Source: Nonomuraea deserti (GTDB lineage: Bacteria; Actinomycetota; Actinomycetes; Streptosporangiales; Streptosporangiaceae). Taken from it: a stretch of DNA of 49,303 bases. The DNA is taken from assembly GCF_004348685.1 (NCBI RefSeq), contig NZ_SMKO01000058.1, forward strand, positions 1-49,303, given 5' to 3'. Below are positions 8,230 to 15,521 of the stretch, one piece after another. Each line of letters starts with the position of its first letter. The stretch's first letter is position 1. The position numbers and the translations under genes are program-made. The notes below the pieces were generated by a model. The model was not told where the DNA came from and made no database searches. It saw only the letters and a program-made list of their open reading frames with translations.

Positions 8230-8318
8230 GCAAGCTCGTTGCCCGGCATTCTGTCGGGCCGGGGCCGTAGTCTGAGCCGAAACCCAAGCGAAGGCGTGCA
8301 GGAAGGCGAGCGCTAGCC

Positions 8319-8858
8319 ATGGCAGCAGGCGACACCGTAATCACCCTTGTCGGCAACCTTGTCGACGACCCGGAGCTGCGCTTCACCCCCACGGGGCAAG
8401 CGGTGGCTCGATTCCGCATCGCATCCACTCCGCGGTATATGGATCGCCAGACCAACGAGTGGAAAGACGGCGAAAGCCTCTTCCTGACCTGCAACGTGTG
8501 GCGGCAGGCGGCGGAGAACGCCGCCGAGAGCCTCCAGCGCGGCATGCGGGTCATCGTGCAGGGGCGGCTCAAGCAGCGGTCCTACGAGACCAAGGAAGGC
8601 GAGAAGCGCACGGTCTACGAGGTCGAGGTCGACGAGGTCGGCCCGTCCCTGCGTAACGCCACCGCCAAGGTCAACCGCACCTCCCGCCAGGGTGGTGGCG
8701 GCGGCTTCGGCGGCGGCCCGGCCGACGACCCGTGGGCCTCCGCCACACCCGCCCCGCCCCAGGGCGGCGGCGGTGGTGGCTTCGGCGGCGGAGGCGGCCA
8801 GCAGGGCGGCGGCTTCGGCGGCGGCGGCAACGACTTCAGCGACGAACCGCCTTTCTAA
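8319..8858 (+). CDS. ssb: Single-stranded DNA-binding protein
   Basis: 179 residues. The N-terminal OB fold (about 1-115) starts MAAGDTVITLVGNLVDDPEL and includes FRIASTPRYMD, CNVWRQAAENAAESL and GMRVIVQGRLKQRSYE. A glycine-rich disordered linker follows (about 118-170), then the acidic tip NDFSDEPPF that recruits repair and replication partners. It coats single-stranded DNA as a tetramer. It lies in the ribosomal protein operon, 89 bp after rpsF and 71 bp before rpsR, with AGGA upstream of the ATG. Confidence 0.97.
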   Translation: MAAGDTVITLVGNLVDDPELRFTPTGQAVARFRIASTPRYMDRQTNEWKDGESLFLTCNVWRQAAENAAESLQRGMRVIVQGRLKQRSYETKEGEKRTVYEVEVDEVGPSLRNATAKVNRTSRQGGGGGFGGGPADDPWASATPAPPQGGGGGGFGGGGGQQGGGFGGGGNDFSDEPPF

Positions 8859-8929
8859 CACCCAAGATCCGCGCAAGCGGATGACTGTCCATTCCCGCCC
8901 TGGTGCGGGGCTCTGAGAGGAGCACCACG

Positions 8930-9166
8930 ATGGCCAAGCCGGCACTGCGCAAGCCCAAGAAGAAGGTTTGCCTGTTCTGCCATGACAAGATCTCCTACGT
9001 CGACTACAAGGACACGGCGCTGCTGCGGAAGTTCATCTCCGACCGCGGCAAGATCCGTGCCCGCCGGGTGACGGGCAACTGCACCCAGCACCAGCGCGAC
9101 GTGGCGACCGCGATCAAGAACGCCCGTGAGGTGGCCCTGCTGCCTTACACGAGCACGGCGCGCTAA
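8930..9166 (+). CDS. rpsR: 30S ribosomal protein S18, zinc-binding (C+) form
   Basis: 78 residues starting MAKPALRKPKKKVCLFCHDK. The CLFC pair (about 14-17) together with GNCTQH (about 48-53) gives the cysteine-rich zinc-binding pattern of C+ type S18. Many actinobacteria also carry a zinc-free copy elsewhere that is controlled by Zur; none is in this window. The ATG at 8930 has GAGAGGAG upstream; nine further in-frame codons are not part of the protein. It lies between ssb and rplI. Confidence 0.96.
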   Translation: MAKPALRKPKKKVCLFCHDKISYVDYKDTALLRKFISDRGKIRARRVTGNCTQHQRDVATAIKNAREVALLPYTSTAR

Positions 9167-9180
9167 GGAGGCATGTCGAC

Positions 9181-9627
9181 ATGAAGCTCATCCTCACCAA
9201 CGAGGTCTCCGGCCTCGGCACCCCTGGCGACGTCGTCGAGGTGAAGGACGGCTACGGCCGTAACTACCTCATCCCGCGTGGCTACGCCATGCGCTGGACG
9301 CGCGGCGCCGAGAAGCAGATCGACACCATCAGGAAGGCCCGCGACGCTCGCGAGATCCGCGACCTCGGCACCGCCAAGGAGGTCGCCGGCCAGCTCGGCG
9401 CCCTGCGCGTGCGCCTGGCCACCCGCGCCGGCGAGTCCGGCCGCCTGTTCGGCTCGATCACCACGGGCGACATCGCCGAGGCCGTCAAGGCCGCCGGCGG
9501 CCCGATCGTCGACCGCCGCCGCATCGAGATCGTCAACGCGATCAAGAGCGTCGGCTCCCACAAGGTCACCGTCAAGCTGCACCCCGAGGTGTCCGCTTCG
9601 ATCGACGTCGAGGTCGTCGCAGGCTGA
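9181..9627 (+). CDS. rplI: 50S ribosomal protein L9
   Basis: 148 residues starting MKLILTNEVSGLGTPGDVVE. The N-terminal RNA-binding domain has KDGYGRNYLIPRGYAMRW (about 22-39), joined by a long helix (about 41-75) to the C-terminal domain (RLFGSITTGDIAEAV, about 87-101). AAGGAGG lies just before the ATG, and the gene begins 15 bp after the rpsR stop. It is the last gene of the operon and is followed by a strong terminator. Confidence 0.97.
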   Translation: MKLILTNEVSGLGTPGDVVEVKDGYGRNYLIPRGYAMRWTRGAEKQIDTIRKARDAREIRDLGTAKEVAGQLGALRVRLATRAGESGRLFGSITTGDIAEAVKAAGGPIVDRRRIEIVNAIKSVGSHKVTVKLHPEVSASIDVEVVAG

Positions 9628-9634
9628 CCTGCTC

Positions 9635-9670
9635 GAAGGCCCCCGCTTCGTGCGGGGGCCTTCTTTCTTT
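9635..9670 (+). terminator. Rho-independent terminator after rplI
   Basis: Perfect 12-bp stem GAAGGCCCCCGC / GCGGGGGCCTTC around a TTCGT loop, followed by TTTCTTT. It closes the rpsF-ssb-rpsR-rplI transcript. Confidence 0.93.
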
Positions 9671-9702
9671 CACGGCGGGCCCCCGCCGTAGGGAGCTCTG
9701 TC

Positions 9703-9766
9703 TTCGTCTGTTACGCGCAGCCGTGTCCGCCCGCCGTACGAGTTCTTTCGTCTGTTACGCGCTGCC
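9703..9766. repeat. 20-bp direct repeat in the rplI / ABC-importer gap
   Basis: TTCGTCTGTTACGCGCAGCC (9703-9722) recurs at 9747-9766 with one substitution, so the copies start 44 bp apart. The gap between rplI and the binding-protein gene (9671-9960) holds only this pair and presumably the importer promoter; I see no gene in it. The repeat could be a regulator site pair or a local duplication. Confidence 0.6.
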
Positions 9767-9960
9767 ATGGCCCGCCACCCGCCGTATTTCGGCTGAGGGC
9801 CCTCCAGGAAACGGCCGCTGACCCTTCACCGGCCGGCCACCGTTACGCGAGCCCACGTGGACCGATTGCCGTGGTAAAGGGGCACCCGTGGGCGATATTC
9901 CCTATTCGGGCAGCGTACAATGCCGTCGTTCTTTCGCACGTTCCCCCTGGAGGCTCGGCC

Positions 9961-10812
9961 ATGGCCCGTCCCTTGATGCTGCTCGCGCTCGCGGTGGCGG
10001 TCGTTGGTTGCGCACCTGTTGACGACACGGCCACCACGGCGGCCCCGACCGGGTCCACCGCGTGTGCCAAGGAGCAGCTCCAGCTCGTCACCCCTGGCAA
10101 GCTGACCGTCGGCACCGACAAGCCGGCCTACGAGCCGTGGTTCAAGGACGACGACCCGAGCAACGGGCAGGGTTTCGAGAGCGCGGTGGCGTTCGCCGTG
10201 GCGGGTGAGCTCGGCTTCGACCGCACCGAGGTGCAGTGGAGCACGGTCAAGTTCGACTCGGCGTACGCCCCGGGGAAGAAGCAGTTCGACTTCGACATCA
10301 ACCAGGTCTCGATCACGCCTGACCGGGCCAAGGCGGTCGACTTCAGCAACGGCTACTACACGGTCAAGCAGGCCGTCGTGGCGGTCGACGGGGGCAAGGT
10401 GGCGGGGGCGAAGAGCCTGGCCGAGCTGAAGGACGCGAAGATCGGCGTGCAGGTGGGGACGACCTCGCTGGAGGCGGTCAAGAGCGTCATCCAGCCCAGC
10501 GATGACCCCAACGTCTACAACGAGCAGGTCGACGCCGTGAACGCGCTGAAGAACAAGCAGGTCGACGCGATCGTCGTCGACCTGCCGACGGCGTTCTACG
10601 TGACGGCCGCGCAGGTGGAGAACTCCAAGATCGTGGGCCAGTTCAGCTCGACGGGCGGCACGCCGGAGGAGTTCGGGCTGGTCATGGAGAAGGGCAGCGC
10701 GCTCAAGTCCTGCGTGGACAGGGCGGTGGACGCGCTGAAGTCGAAGGGCGAGCTGGCCAGGATCGAGCAGCAGTGGCTCGGCTCGGCGGCGGGCGCGCCC
10801 GAGCTGAAGTGA
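9961..10812 (+). CDS. Polar amino acid ABC transporter substrate-binding lipoprotein
   Basis: 283 residues. A signal peptide ends in a lipobox (AVVGC, about residues 14-18), so the protein is lipid-anchored outside the membrane. The mature part is a type 2 periplasmic-binding fold of the SBP_bac_3 family. LTVGTDKPAYEPWF begins the first lobe, NQVSITPDRAKAVDFSNGYY follows, and KIGVQVGTTSLEAV is at the hinge. The ATG at 9961 has TGGAGG upstream. Permease and ATPase genes follow within 8 bp, giving a complete importer. The substrate is probably a polar amino acid; which one cannot be told. Confidence 0.9.
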   Translation: MARPLMLLALAVAVVGCAPVDDTATTAAPTGSTACAKEQLQLVTPGKLTVGTDKPAYEPWFKDDDPSNGQGFESAVAFAVAGELGFDRTEVQWSTVKFDSAYAPGKKQFDFDINQVSITPDRAKAVDFSNGYYTVKQAVVAVDGGKVAGAKSLAELKDAKIGVQVGTTSLEAVKSVIQPSDDPNVYNEQVDAVNALKNKQVDAIVVDLPTAFYVTAAQVENSKIVGQFSSTGGTPEEFGLVMEKGSALKSCVDRAVDALKSKGELARIEQQWLGSAAGAPELK

Positions 10813-10819
10813 TCCCTCG

Positions 10820-11659
10820 GTGAGCGAGTGGGTCAAGTCGGAGCGGCAGGCCGAGCGCGAGCGGATCCGCAGGTCGCGGGGCCGCCGCACGGCCTCCATC
10901 GCGACGGCTTCGACGGTCGTCTTCGTCGTCCTGGTCGCGTGGATCGTCATGAGCTCGCCGGGATGGCCGCGGGTGGAGGAGACGTTCTTCGACTTCGGCC
11001 AGTTCCGCGAGGCGCTGCCCGACGTGCTGAGCGGGTTCCTGCTCAACATCAGGATCTTCCTGATCGCGGAGCCGCTGATCCTGGTCGTGGGGCTGCTGGT
11101 GGCGCTGGCCAGGGGCATCAGGACGCCCGCGTTCTTCCCGATCCGGGCGCTGGCCACGCTCTACACCGACATCTTCCGCGGCGTGCCGACGATCCTGGTG
11201 ATCTATCTGGTGGGGTTCGGGCTGCCCGCCCTCAACCTGCAGGGCATTCCCACCGACCTGGCCACGCTGGGCATCATCGCGCTGACCCTCTCCTACGGCG
11301 CGTACGTGGCCGAGGTGTTCCGCTCCGGCATCGAGTCGATCCATCCCAGCCAGGTGGCCGCGGCCCGCTCGCTCGGGCTGAGCCACGGCAAGACCATGCG
11401 GTTCGTGGTGCTGCCGCAGGCCACCCGAAGGGTGGTGCCGCCGCTGCTGAACGACTTCGTGTCGCTGCAGAAGGACACGGCGCTGGTGGCCACCATCGGA
11501 CCGCTGGAGGCTCTCAGGCAGGCGCAGATCCACGCGGCCAGCACGTTCAACTACACGCCCTACCTGGCAGCCGCGCTGCTGTTCATCCTGCTCACCATCC
11601 CGATGGCCAGGTTCACCGACCATCTGGCCGCCCGTACGCGCAGGAGGCGTGGCGCATGA
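10820..11659 (+). CDS. Polar amino acid ABC transporter permease
   Basis: 279 residues with a basic N terminus, a first helix at about 30-46, and the HisM/GlnP-type permease domain. FRGVPTILVIYLVGFGLPAL and ALTLSYGAYVAEVFRSGIES are hallmark segments. The EAA loop that docks the ATPase is HPSQVAAARSLGLSHGKTMR (about 175-194). The GTG start at 10820 follows the binding-protein gene by 7 bp and the stop overlaps the ATPase start by 4 bp. Only one permease is present, so the channel is probably a homodimer. Confidence 0.92.
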   Translation: MSEWVKSERQAERERIRRSRGRRTASIATASTVVFVVLVAWIVMSSPGWPRVEETFFDFGQFREALPDVLSGFLLNIRIFLIAEPLILVVGLLVALARGIRTPAFFPIRALATLYTDIFRGVPTILVIYLVGFGLPALNLQGIPTDLATLGIIALTLSYGAYVAEVFRSGIESIHPSQVAAARSLGLSHGKTMRFVVLPQATRRVVPPLLNDFVSLQKDTALVATIGPLEALRQAQIHAASTFNYTPYLAAALLFILLTIPMARFTDHLAARTRRRRGA

Positions 11660-12399
11660 GCGTGCTTTCGATCGACGGGGTGTGGAAGTTCTTCGGCGGG
11701 CACGGCGTGCTGCGCGGCATCGACCTGGACGTGCAGCCGCACGAGGTGGTGAGCCTGATCGGCGCGTCGGGCTCGGGCAAGTCCACGTTGCTGCGCTGCG
11801 TCAACCTGCTGGAGACCGTGGACGACGGCACGATCCACCTCGACGGCGAGGAGATCACCGATCCCCGCGTGAACGTCGACGACGTGCGCAAGCGGCTGGG
11901 CATCGTGTTCCAGGCGTTCAACCTGTTCCCGCACATGACCGTGCTGGACAACGTCACGCTGGCGCCCCGGCAGGTGCACCGGGTGACCAGGGGCGAGGCG
12001 GAGGAGCAGGCGCACGACCTGCTGGTCAGGTTCGGGCTGGCGGACAAGGCGCGGGCCTACCCCGACCAGCTCTCCGGCGGCCAGCAGCAGCGGGTGGCCA
12101 TCATCAGGGCGCTGGCCACCCAGCCGCGGCTGATGCTGCTCGACGAGGTCACCTCGGCGCTCGACCCCGAGCTGGTGATCGAGGTGCTGGGCATCATCAG
12201 GGAGCTCAAGGAGTCGGGCATGACGATGATCCTCACCACGCACGAGATGGGCTTCTGCCGCGACATCTCGGACACGGTGTGCTTCCTCGACGGGGGCGTG
12301 CTGCTGGAGAAGGGGCCGGCCGATAAGATCTTCACCGAGCCGGAGAACGCGCGTACCCGGGAGTTCCTGCGCAGCGTGCTCGAGTCGGGCCGGTTCTGA
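11656..12399 (+). CDS. Polar amino acid ABC transporter ATP-binding protein
   Basis: 247 residues of the GlnQ/HisP type. Walker A is GASGSGKST (about 36-44). The Q-loop region is IVFQAFNLFPHMTVLDN, the signature is LSGGQQQR (about 138), Walker B is LMLLDEVTSALD (about 159-170), and the switch histidine is in TTHEMGF. It powers uptake by the permease encoded just upstream (4-bp ATGA overlap). Its stop is 2 bp from the stop of the convergent APC permease gene. Confidence 0.95.
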   Translation: MSVLSIDGVWKFFGGHGVLRGIDLDVQPHEVVSLIGASGSGKSTLLRCVNLLETVDDGTIHLDGEEITDPRVNVDDVRKRLGIVFQAFNLFPHMTVLDNVTLAPRQVHRVTRGEAEEQAHDLLVRFGLADKARAYPDQLSGGQQQRVAIIRALATQPRLMLLDEVTSALDPELVIEVLGIIRELKESGMTMILTTHEMGFCRDISDTVCFLDGGVLLEKGPADKIFTEPENARTREFLRSVLESGRF

Positions 12400-12400
12400 G

Positions 12401-13873
12401 TCAGCGCCGGTGCCGCCCGCGTGGCGGCTCGATCGGGTCGCGGGGCCGGGCCAGCAGGCTGTGGCGGCGGCCGTACACGAGGTAGACCAGCAGGCCGAAG
12501 GCCATCCACAGGACGAACCACGCCCAGGTCAGCACCCGCAGGTTGACCATGAGCCAGAGGGTGGCCACCAGCGAGAGCGCGGGCAGCAGCGGCGAGAGCG
12601 GCACCTGGAACCCGCGCTCCAGGTCAGGCATGCGCCGCCGCATCACGATGACCCCCGCCGCGACGAACAGGAACGCGAACAGCGCGCCGATCACCACGAG
12701 TTCCTGCATAGTGAGCACCGGCACGAACTCGGCCAGCATGATCGCCACGAATCCGATCACCAGCGTCACCCTGGTGGGCGTGTGGTAGCGGCGGCTGACG
12801 GAGGCCAGGCCTCGGGGGATCAGCCCGTCGCGGGCCATCGAGAACAGCACCCGGGTCTGCCCCACGATCAGCACCAGGATCACGGTCGTCAGGCCGAGCA
12901 CCGCCCCCACGTCGATGACGTGCACCATCCAGTCGACGCCCGCCGCACGGAACGCGCTGGACAGCGGCGCCTCCACCGAGATCCGCGTGTACGAGACCAT
13001 GCCCACCATGACCAGGGCGACCGCGAGGTAGATGACCGTGGTGAGCACCAGGCTGCGGATCATGCCCTTGGGCACGGCCCTGGAGGCGTTCACGGTCTCC
13101 TCGGCCGCGGTGGCGAGCACGTCGAACCCGATGTACGCGAACGCGATGGCCGAGGCCGCCGCGAAGATGCCGAACCAGCCGAACGCCTGGCTCTGCCCGA
13201 CCACGATCTCCAGCACGGTGGCGGGCGGGGTCGGCAGCGTCTTGGGCGGCACGTGGAACTCGCCGATGTTCGCCACGTCGACCTGGGTCAGGCCCACGAC
13301 GATGACAGCGCCGACGGCGAGCAGCTTTGCCGACACCATGATCCACAGTGCCCGCAGCCCGATCCGCGCGCCGAGCGCGACGACGCCGGTGAGCAGCAGC
13401 AGGATCACGAGCACCAGCACGTCGCCCACGAGCTCCGCGTTGGGCACGCGCACGCCGAAGGCGGTGACGGCTCCGACCGCGATCGCCGCCCACGCCCTGG
13501 CCACCACGGCCGCGGCGAACTGCAGCTCCAGGATCAGCGCCCAGCCGATGATCCACGCCCAGACCTCGCCGAAGATGACGTACGTGAAGGTGTAGGCGCT
13601 GCCGGAGGCCGGCATCGTGGACGCCAGTTCGGCGTAGCACAGGCAGGCGAGCAGGCACGCGATGCCGGCGATCATGAACGAGAGGATCACGCCCGGACCC
13701 GCCGTGGTGGCGGCCTGCTGGCCGGCGATGCTGAAGATGCCCGCGCCGATCATCACCCCGAAGCCGAGCACCACGAGGTCGGCCGGGCGGTAGACCTCGG
13801 CCAGGCTGTGCCGGGCGCCTGTGCGCAGCCCGGTCGCCTCAGAAGGAGGCAGTCGTCGCAGAATCGTGGACAC
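12401..13873 (-). CDS. APC family amino acid permease (cationic amino acid transporter type)
   Basis: About 490 residues with some twelve helices. VVLGFGVMIGAGIFSIAGQQA forms the first, broken helix that binds substrate in APC transporters. CYAELASTMPASGSAYTF and AFAYIGFDVLATAAEETVN are typical of the YfnA/CAT subfamily. The open frame begins earlier, but the GTG at 13873 (MSTILRRLPPSEATGLR) has GAGGGG seven bases upstream and fits the family N terminus. It may import cationic or branched amino acids; the substrate is not determinable. It is convergent with the ABC importer. Confidence 0.88.
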   Translation of the reverse strand: MSTILRRLPPSEATGLRTGARHSLAEVYRPADLVVLGFGVMIGAGIFSIAGQQAATTAGPGVILSFMIAGIACLLACLCYAELASTMPASGSAYTFTYVIFGEVWAWIIGWALILELQFAAAVVARAWAAIAVGAVTAFGVRVPNAELVGDVLVLVILLLLTGVVALGARIGLRALWIMVSAKLLAVGAVIVVGLTQVDVANIGEFHVPPKTLPTPPATVLEIVVGQSQAFGWFGIFAAASAIAFAYIGFDVLATAAEETVNASRAVPKGMIRSLVLTTVIYLAVALVMVGMVSYTRISVEAPLSSAFRAAGVDWMVHVIDVGAVLGLTTVILVLIVGQTRVLFSMARDGLIPRGLASVSRRYHTPTRVTLVIGFVAIMLAEFVPVLTMQELVVIGALFAFLFVAAGVIVMRRRMPDLERGFQVPLSPLLPALSLVATLWLMVNLRVLTWAWFVLWMAFGLLVYLVYGRRHSLLARPRDPIEPPRGRHRR

Positions 13874-13938
13874 GGAACACCCCTCGGGGACCCCGCCCAC
13901 CATGTCTCACCACGTGGACAACGGCAAGCACGGGCAGG

Positions 13939-15240
13939 TCACGCCCCGGTCACCAGCCAGGCAGTGCCGGCGGCTCGGCGTACCAGGGCGACCAGGCGGG
14001 CGAACATCCACACCCCGAGCGCGCACCACAGAGCGACCACGCCGAAACCGGTGGCGAGGAGGGCGGCAGGCAGGTAGGCCAGCGTCGTCCACACCCCCGC
14101 CCACGCGAGGTAACGCTGGTCGCCCGCGCCGATCAGCACGCCGTCCAGCACGAACACCACCCCGCATACCGGCTGGAACAACGCGACCGGCCACAACACG
14201 GCCAGCAGCAGCGTGGTGACCGCGGGGTCGGCGTCGAACAGCCCGGGCAGCAGCGGCCGCGCCGCGATGACGAGCACGCCGAGCACGATGCCCGACCAGG
14301 TGCCCCACTGGACCATGCGCCTGGTCGCGGCCCTGGTGGCGGCCACGTCGCCCGCGCCGAGCGAGCGCCCCGTGATGGCCTGCCCGGCGATGGCGATGGC
14401 GTCGAGGGCGAAGGCGAGCAGCGTCCACACCTGGGTGGCGATGGCGAACGCGGCCAGCTCGGCTTGGCCCATCCTGGTGGCGATCATGGTGGCCACGAGC
14501 AGCGCGGCTCGCAGGCATGCCGTACGGACGAGCAGGGCGAACCCGACCGTGCCCGCCTGCTTGAGCCCTTCGAGCCGAGGCGTCAGCGCCGTCCTCAGCC
14601 GCAGCGCGCCCCTGACCACCACGACGAGATAGACGGCCGCGCCGAGCGTCTGCGCGAGCACGGTGCCCCAGGCCGACCCGGCGATGCCCCACTCCAGGCC
14701 CAGCACGAACCACGCGTTGAGCGCCGCGTTGAGCGCGAACGAGCCCACGGCCACCACCAGCGGCGTGGCCGTGTCCTGCAGGCCGCGCAGCACGCCCGTG
14801 CCCGCCAGCACGACCAGCATCCCGGGCGCGCCGAGCAGGCTGATCCGCAGGTACGTCACCGCCTCCGCGCTCTGCTCCTGCGCCGCACCGAACACCTCCA
14901 CGATGGCCGGTGCGAGCGGCCAGCACACGGCGATCAGCGCGACGCCGATGCCCAGCGCCAGCCAGATGCCGTCCACGCCGCTGCGCATGGCCCGCTCGTG
15001 GTTGCCGGCGCCCGACTGCCGGGCCACGGCGGCCGTGGTGCCGTAGGCGAGGAAGACGCACAGGTTGACCAGCGTGGCGAGGACCGCGCCCGCCACGCCC
15101 AGCGCGCCCACCGCCGTGGTGCCCAGGCCGTGTCCCACAATGGCGTAGTCGGCCAGCAGGAACAGCGGCTCGGCGACCAGCGCGCCGAACGCGGGCACGG
15201 CCAGCCGCAGGATCTCCCGGTCTCTGGAGGTAATGGGCAT
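13939..15240 (-). CDS. MATE family efflux transporter (DinF-type)
   Basis: 433 residues with twelve helices in two homologous halves. LAVPAFGALVAEPLFLLADYA (within residues 13-33) and AIVGHGLGTTAVGALGVAGA are typical MATE N-terminal segments, and GVLRGLQDTATPLVVAV occurs near 150. MATE proteins expel cationic drugs or metabolites in exchange for Na+ or H+. A MATE gene divergent from dnaB is also found at this place in Streptomyces. The ATG at 15240 is directly downstream of the AT-richer dnaB upstream region. Confidence 0.9.
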   Translation of the reverse strand: MPITSRDREILRLAVPAFGALVAEPLFLLADYAIVGHGLGTTAVGALGVAGAVLATLVNLCVFLAYGTTAAVARQSGAGNHERAMRSGVDGIWLALGIGVALIAVCWPLAPAIVEVFGAAQEQSAEAVTYLRISLLGAPGMLVVLAGTGVLRGLQDTATPLVVAVGSFALNAALNAWFVLGLEWGIAGSAWGTVLAQTLGAAVYLVVVVRGALRLRTALTPRLEGLKQAGTVGFALLVRTACLRAALLVATMIATRMGQAELAAFAIATQVWTLLAFALDAIAIAGQAITGRSLGAGDVAATRAATRRMVQWGTWSGIVLGVLVIAARPLLPGLFDADPAVTTLLLAVLWPVALFQPVCGVVFVLDGVLIGAGDQRYLAWAGVWTTLAYLPAALLATGFGVVALWCALGVWMFARLVALVRRAAGTAWLVTGA

Positions 15241-15284
15241 TCATCCATTATGGGCCTTACACGGCATGTCGGGGAAACTTTCTT

Positions 15285-15424
15285 CTCTCCACAGCCGGTG
15301 GACGGTCTTCTCCCAGCTCAGGGCGGGTGCTGCGGAAACTCGAAAGAGTTATCCACAGCTCCGTCCACAGACCTTTCACAGGCTGGGGGCGATAGTGCAC
15401 AGCTTGGCCACAAGGTTGTCCACA
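15285..15424 (+). promoter_or_regulatory. Cluster of DnaA-box-like 9-mers upstream of dnaB
   Basis: In the 281-bp gap between the MATE gene and dnaB, all on the plus strand, there are six matches to TT(A/G)TCCACA. Two are perfect: TTATCCACA (15349-15357) and TTGTCCACA (15416-15424). One is 8/9: TTGGCCACA (15404-15412). Three are 7/9: 15285-15293, 15361-15369 and 15393-15401. Counting is by eye. The arrangement suggests DnaA binding, either as autoregulation of the helicase gene or as a DnaA titration site. No gene is seen in this gap. Confidence 0.6.
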
Positions 15425-15521
15425 GGCCACGTTGCCGACTGGCCGCGACTCCGCGAAACTGTCAGACCGGTCGACTACAAGTGGGGGTGGTGCGACCGCC
15501 TGCGAGGTTCGAGGGGGCGCG

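Noticed and set aside
15249..15521. Chromosomal origin oriC
   Set aside because: Boxes are few and only two perfect, dnaA and dnaN-recF are not adjacent, and no clear AT-rich unwinding stretch is seen; kept as a DnaA-binding candidate only.
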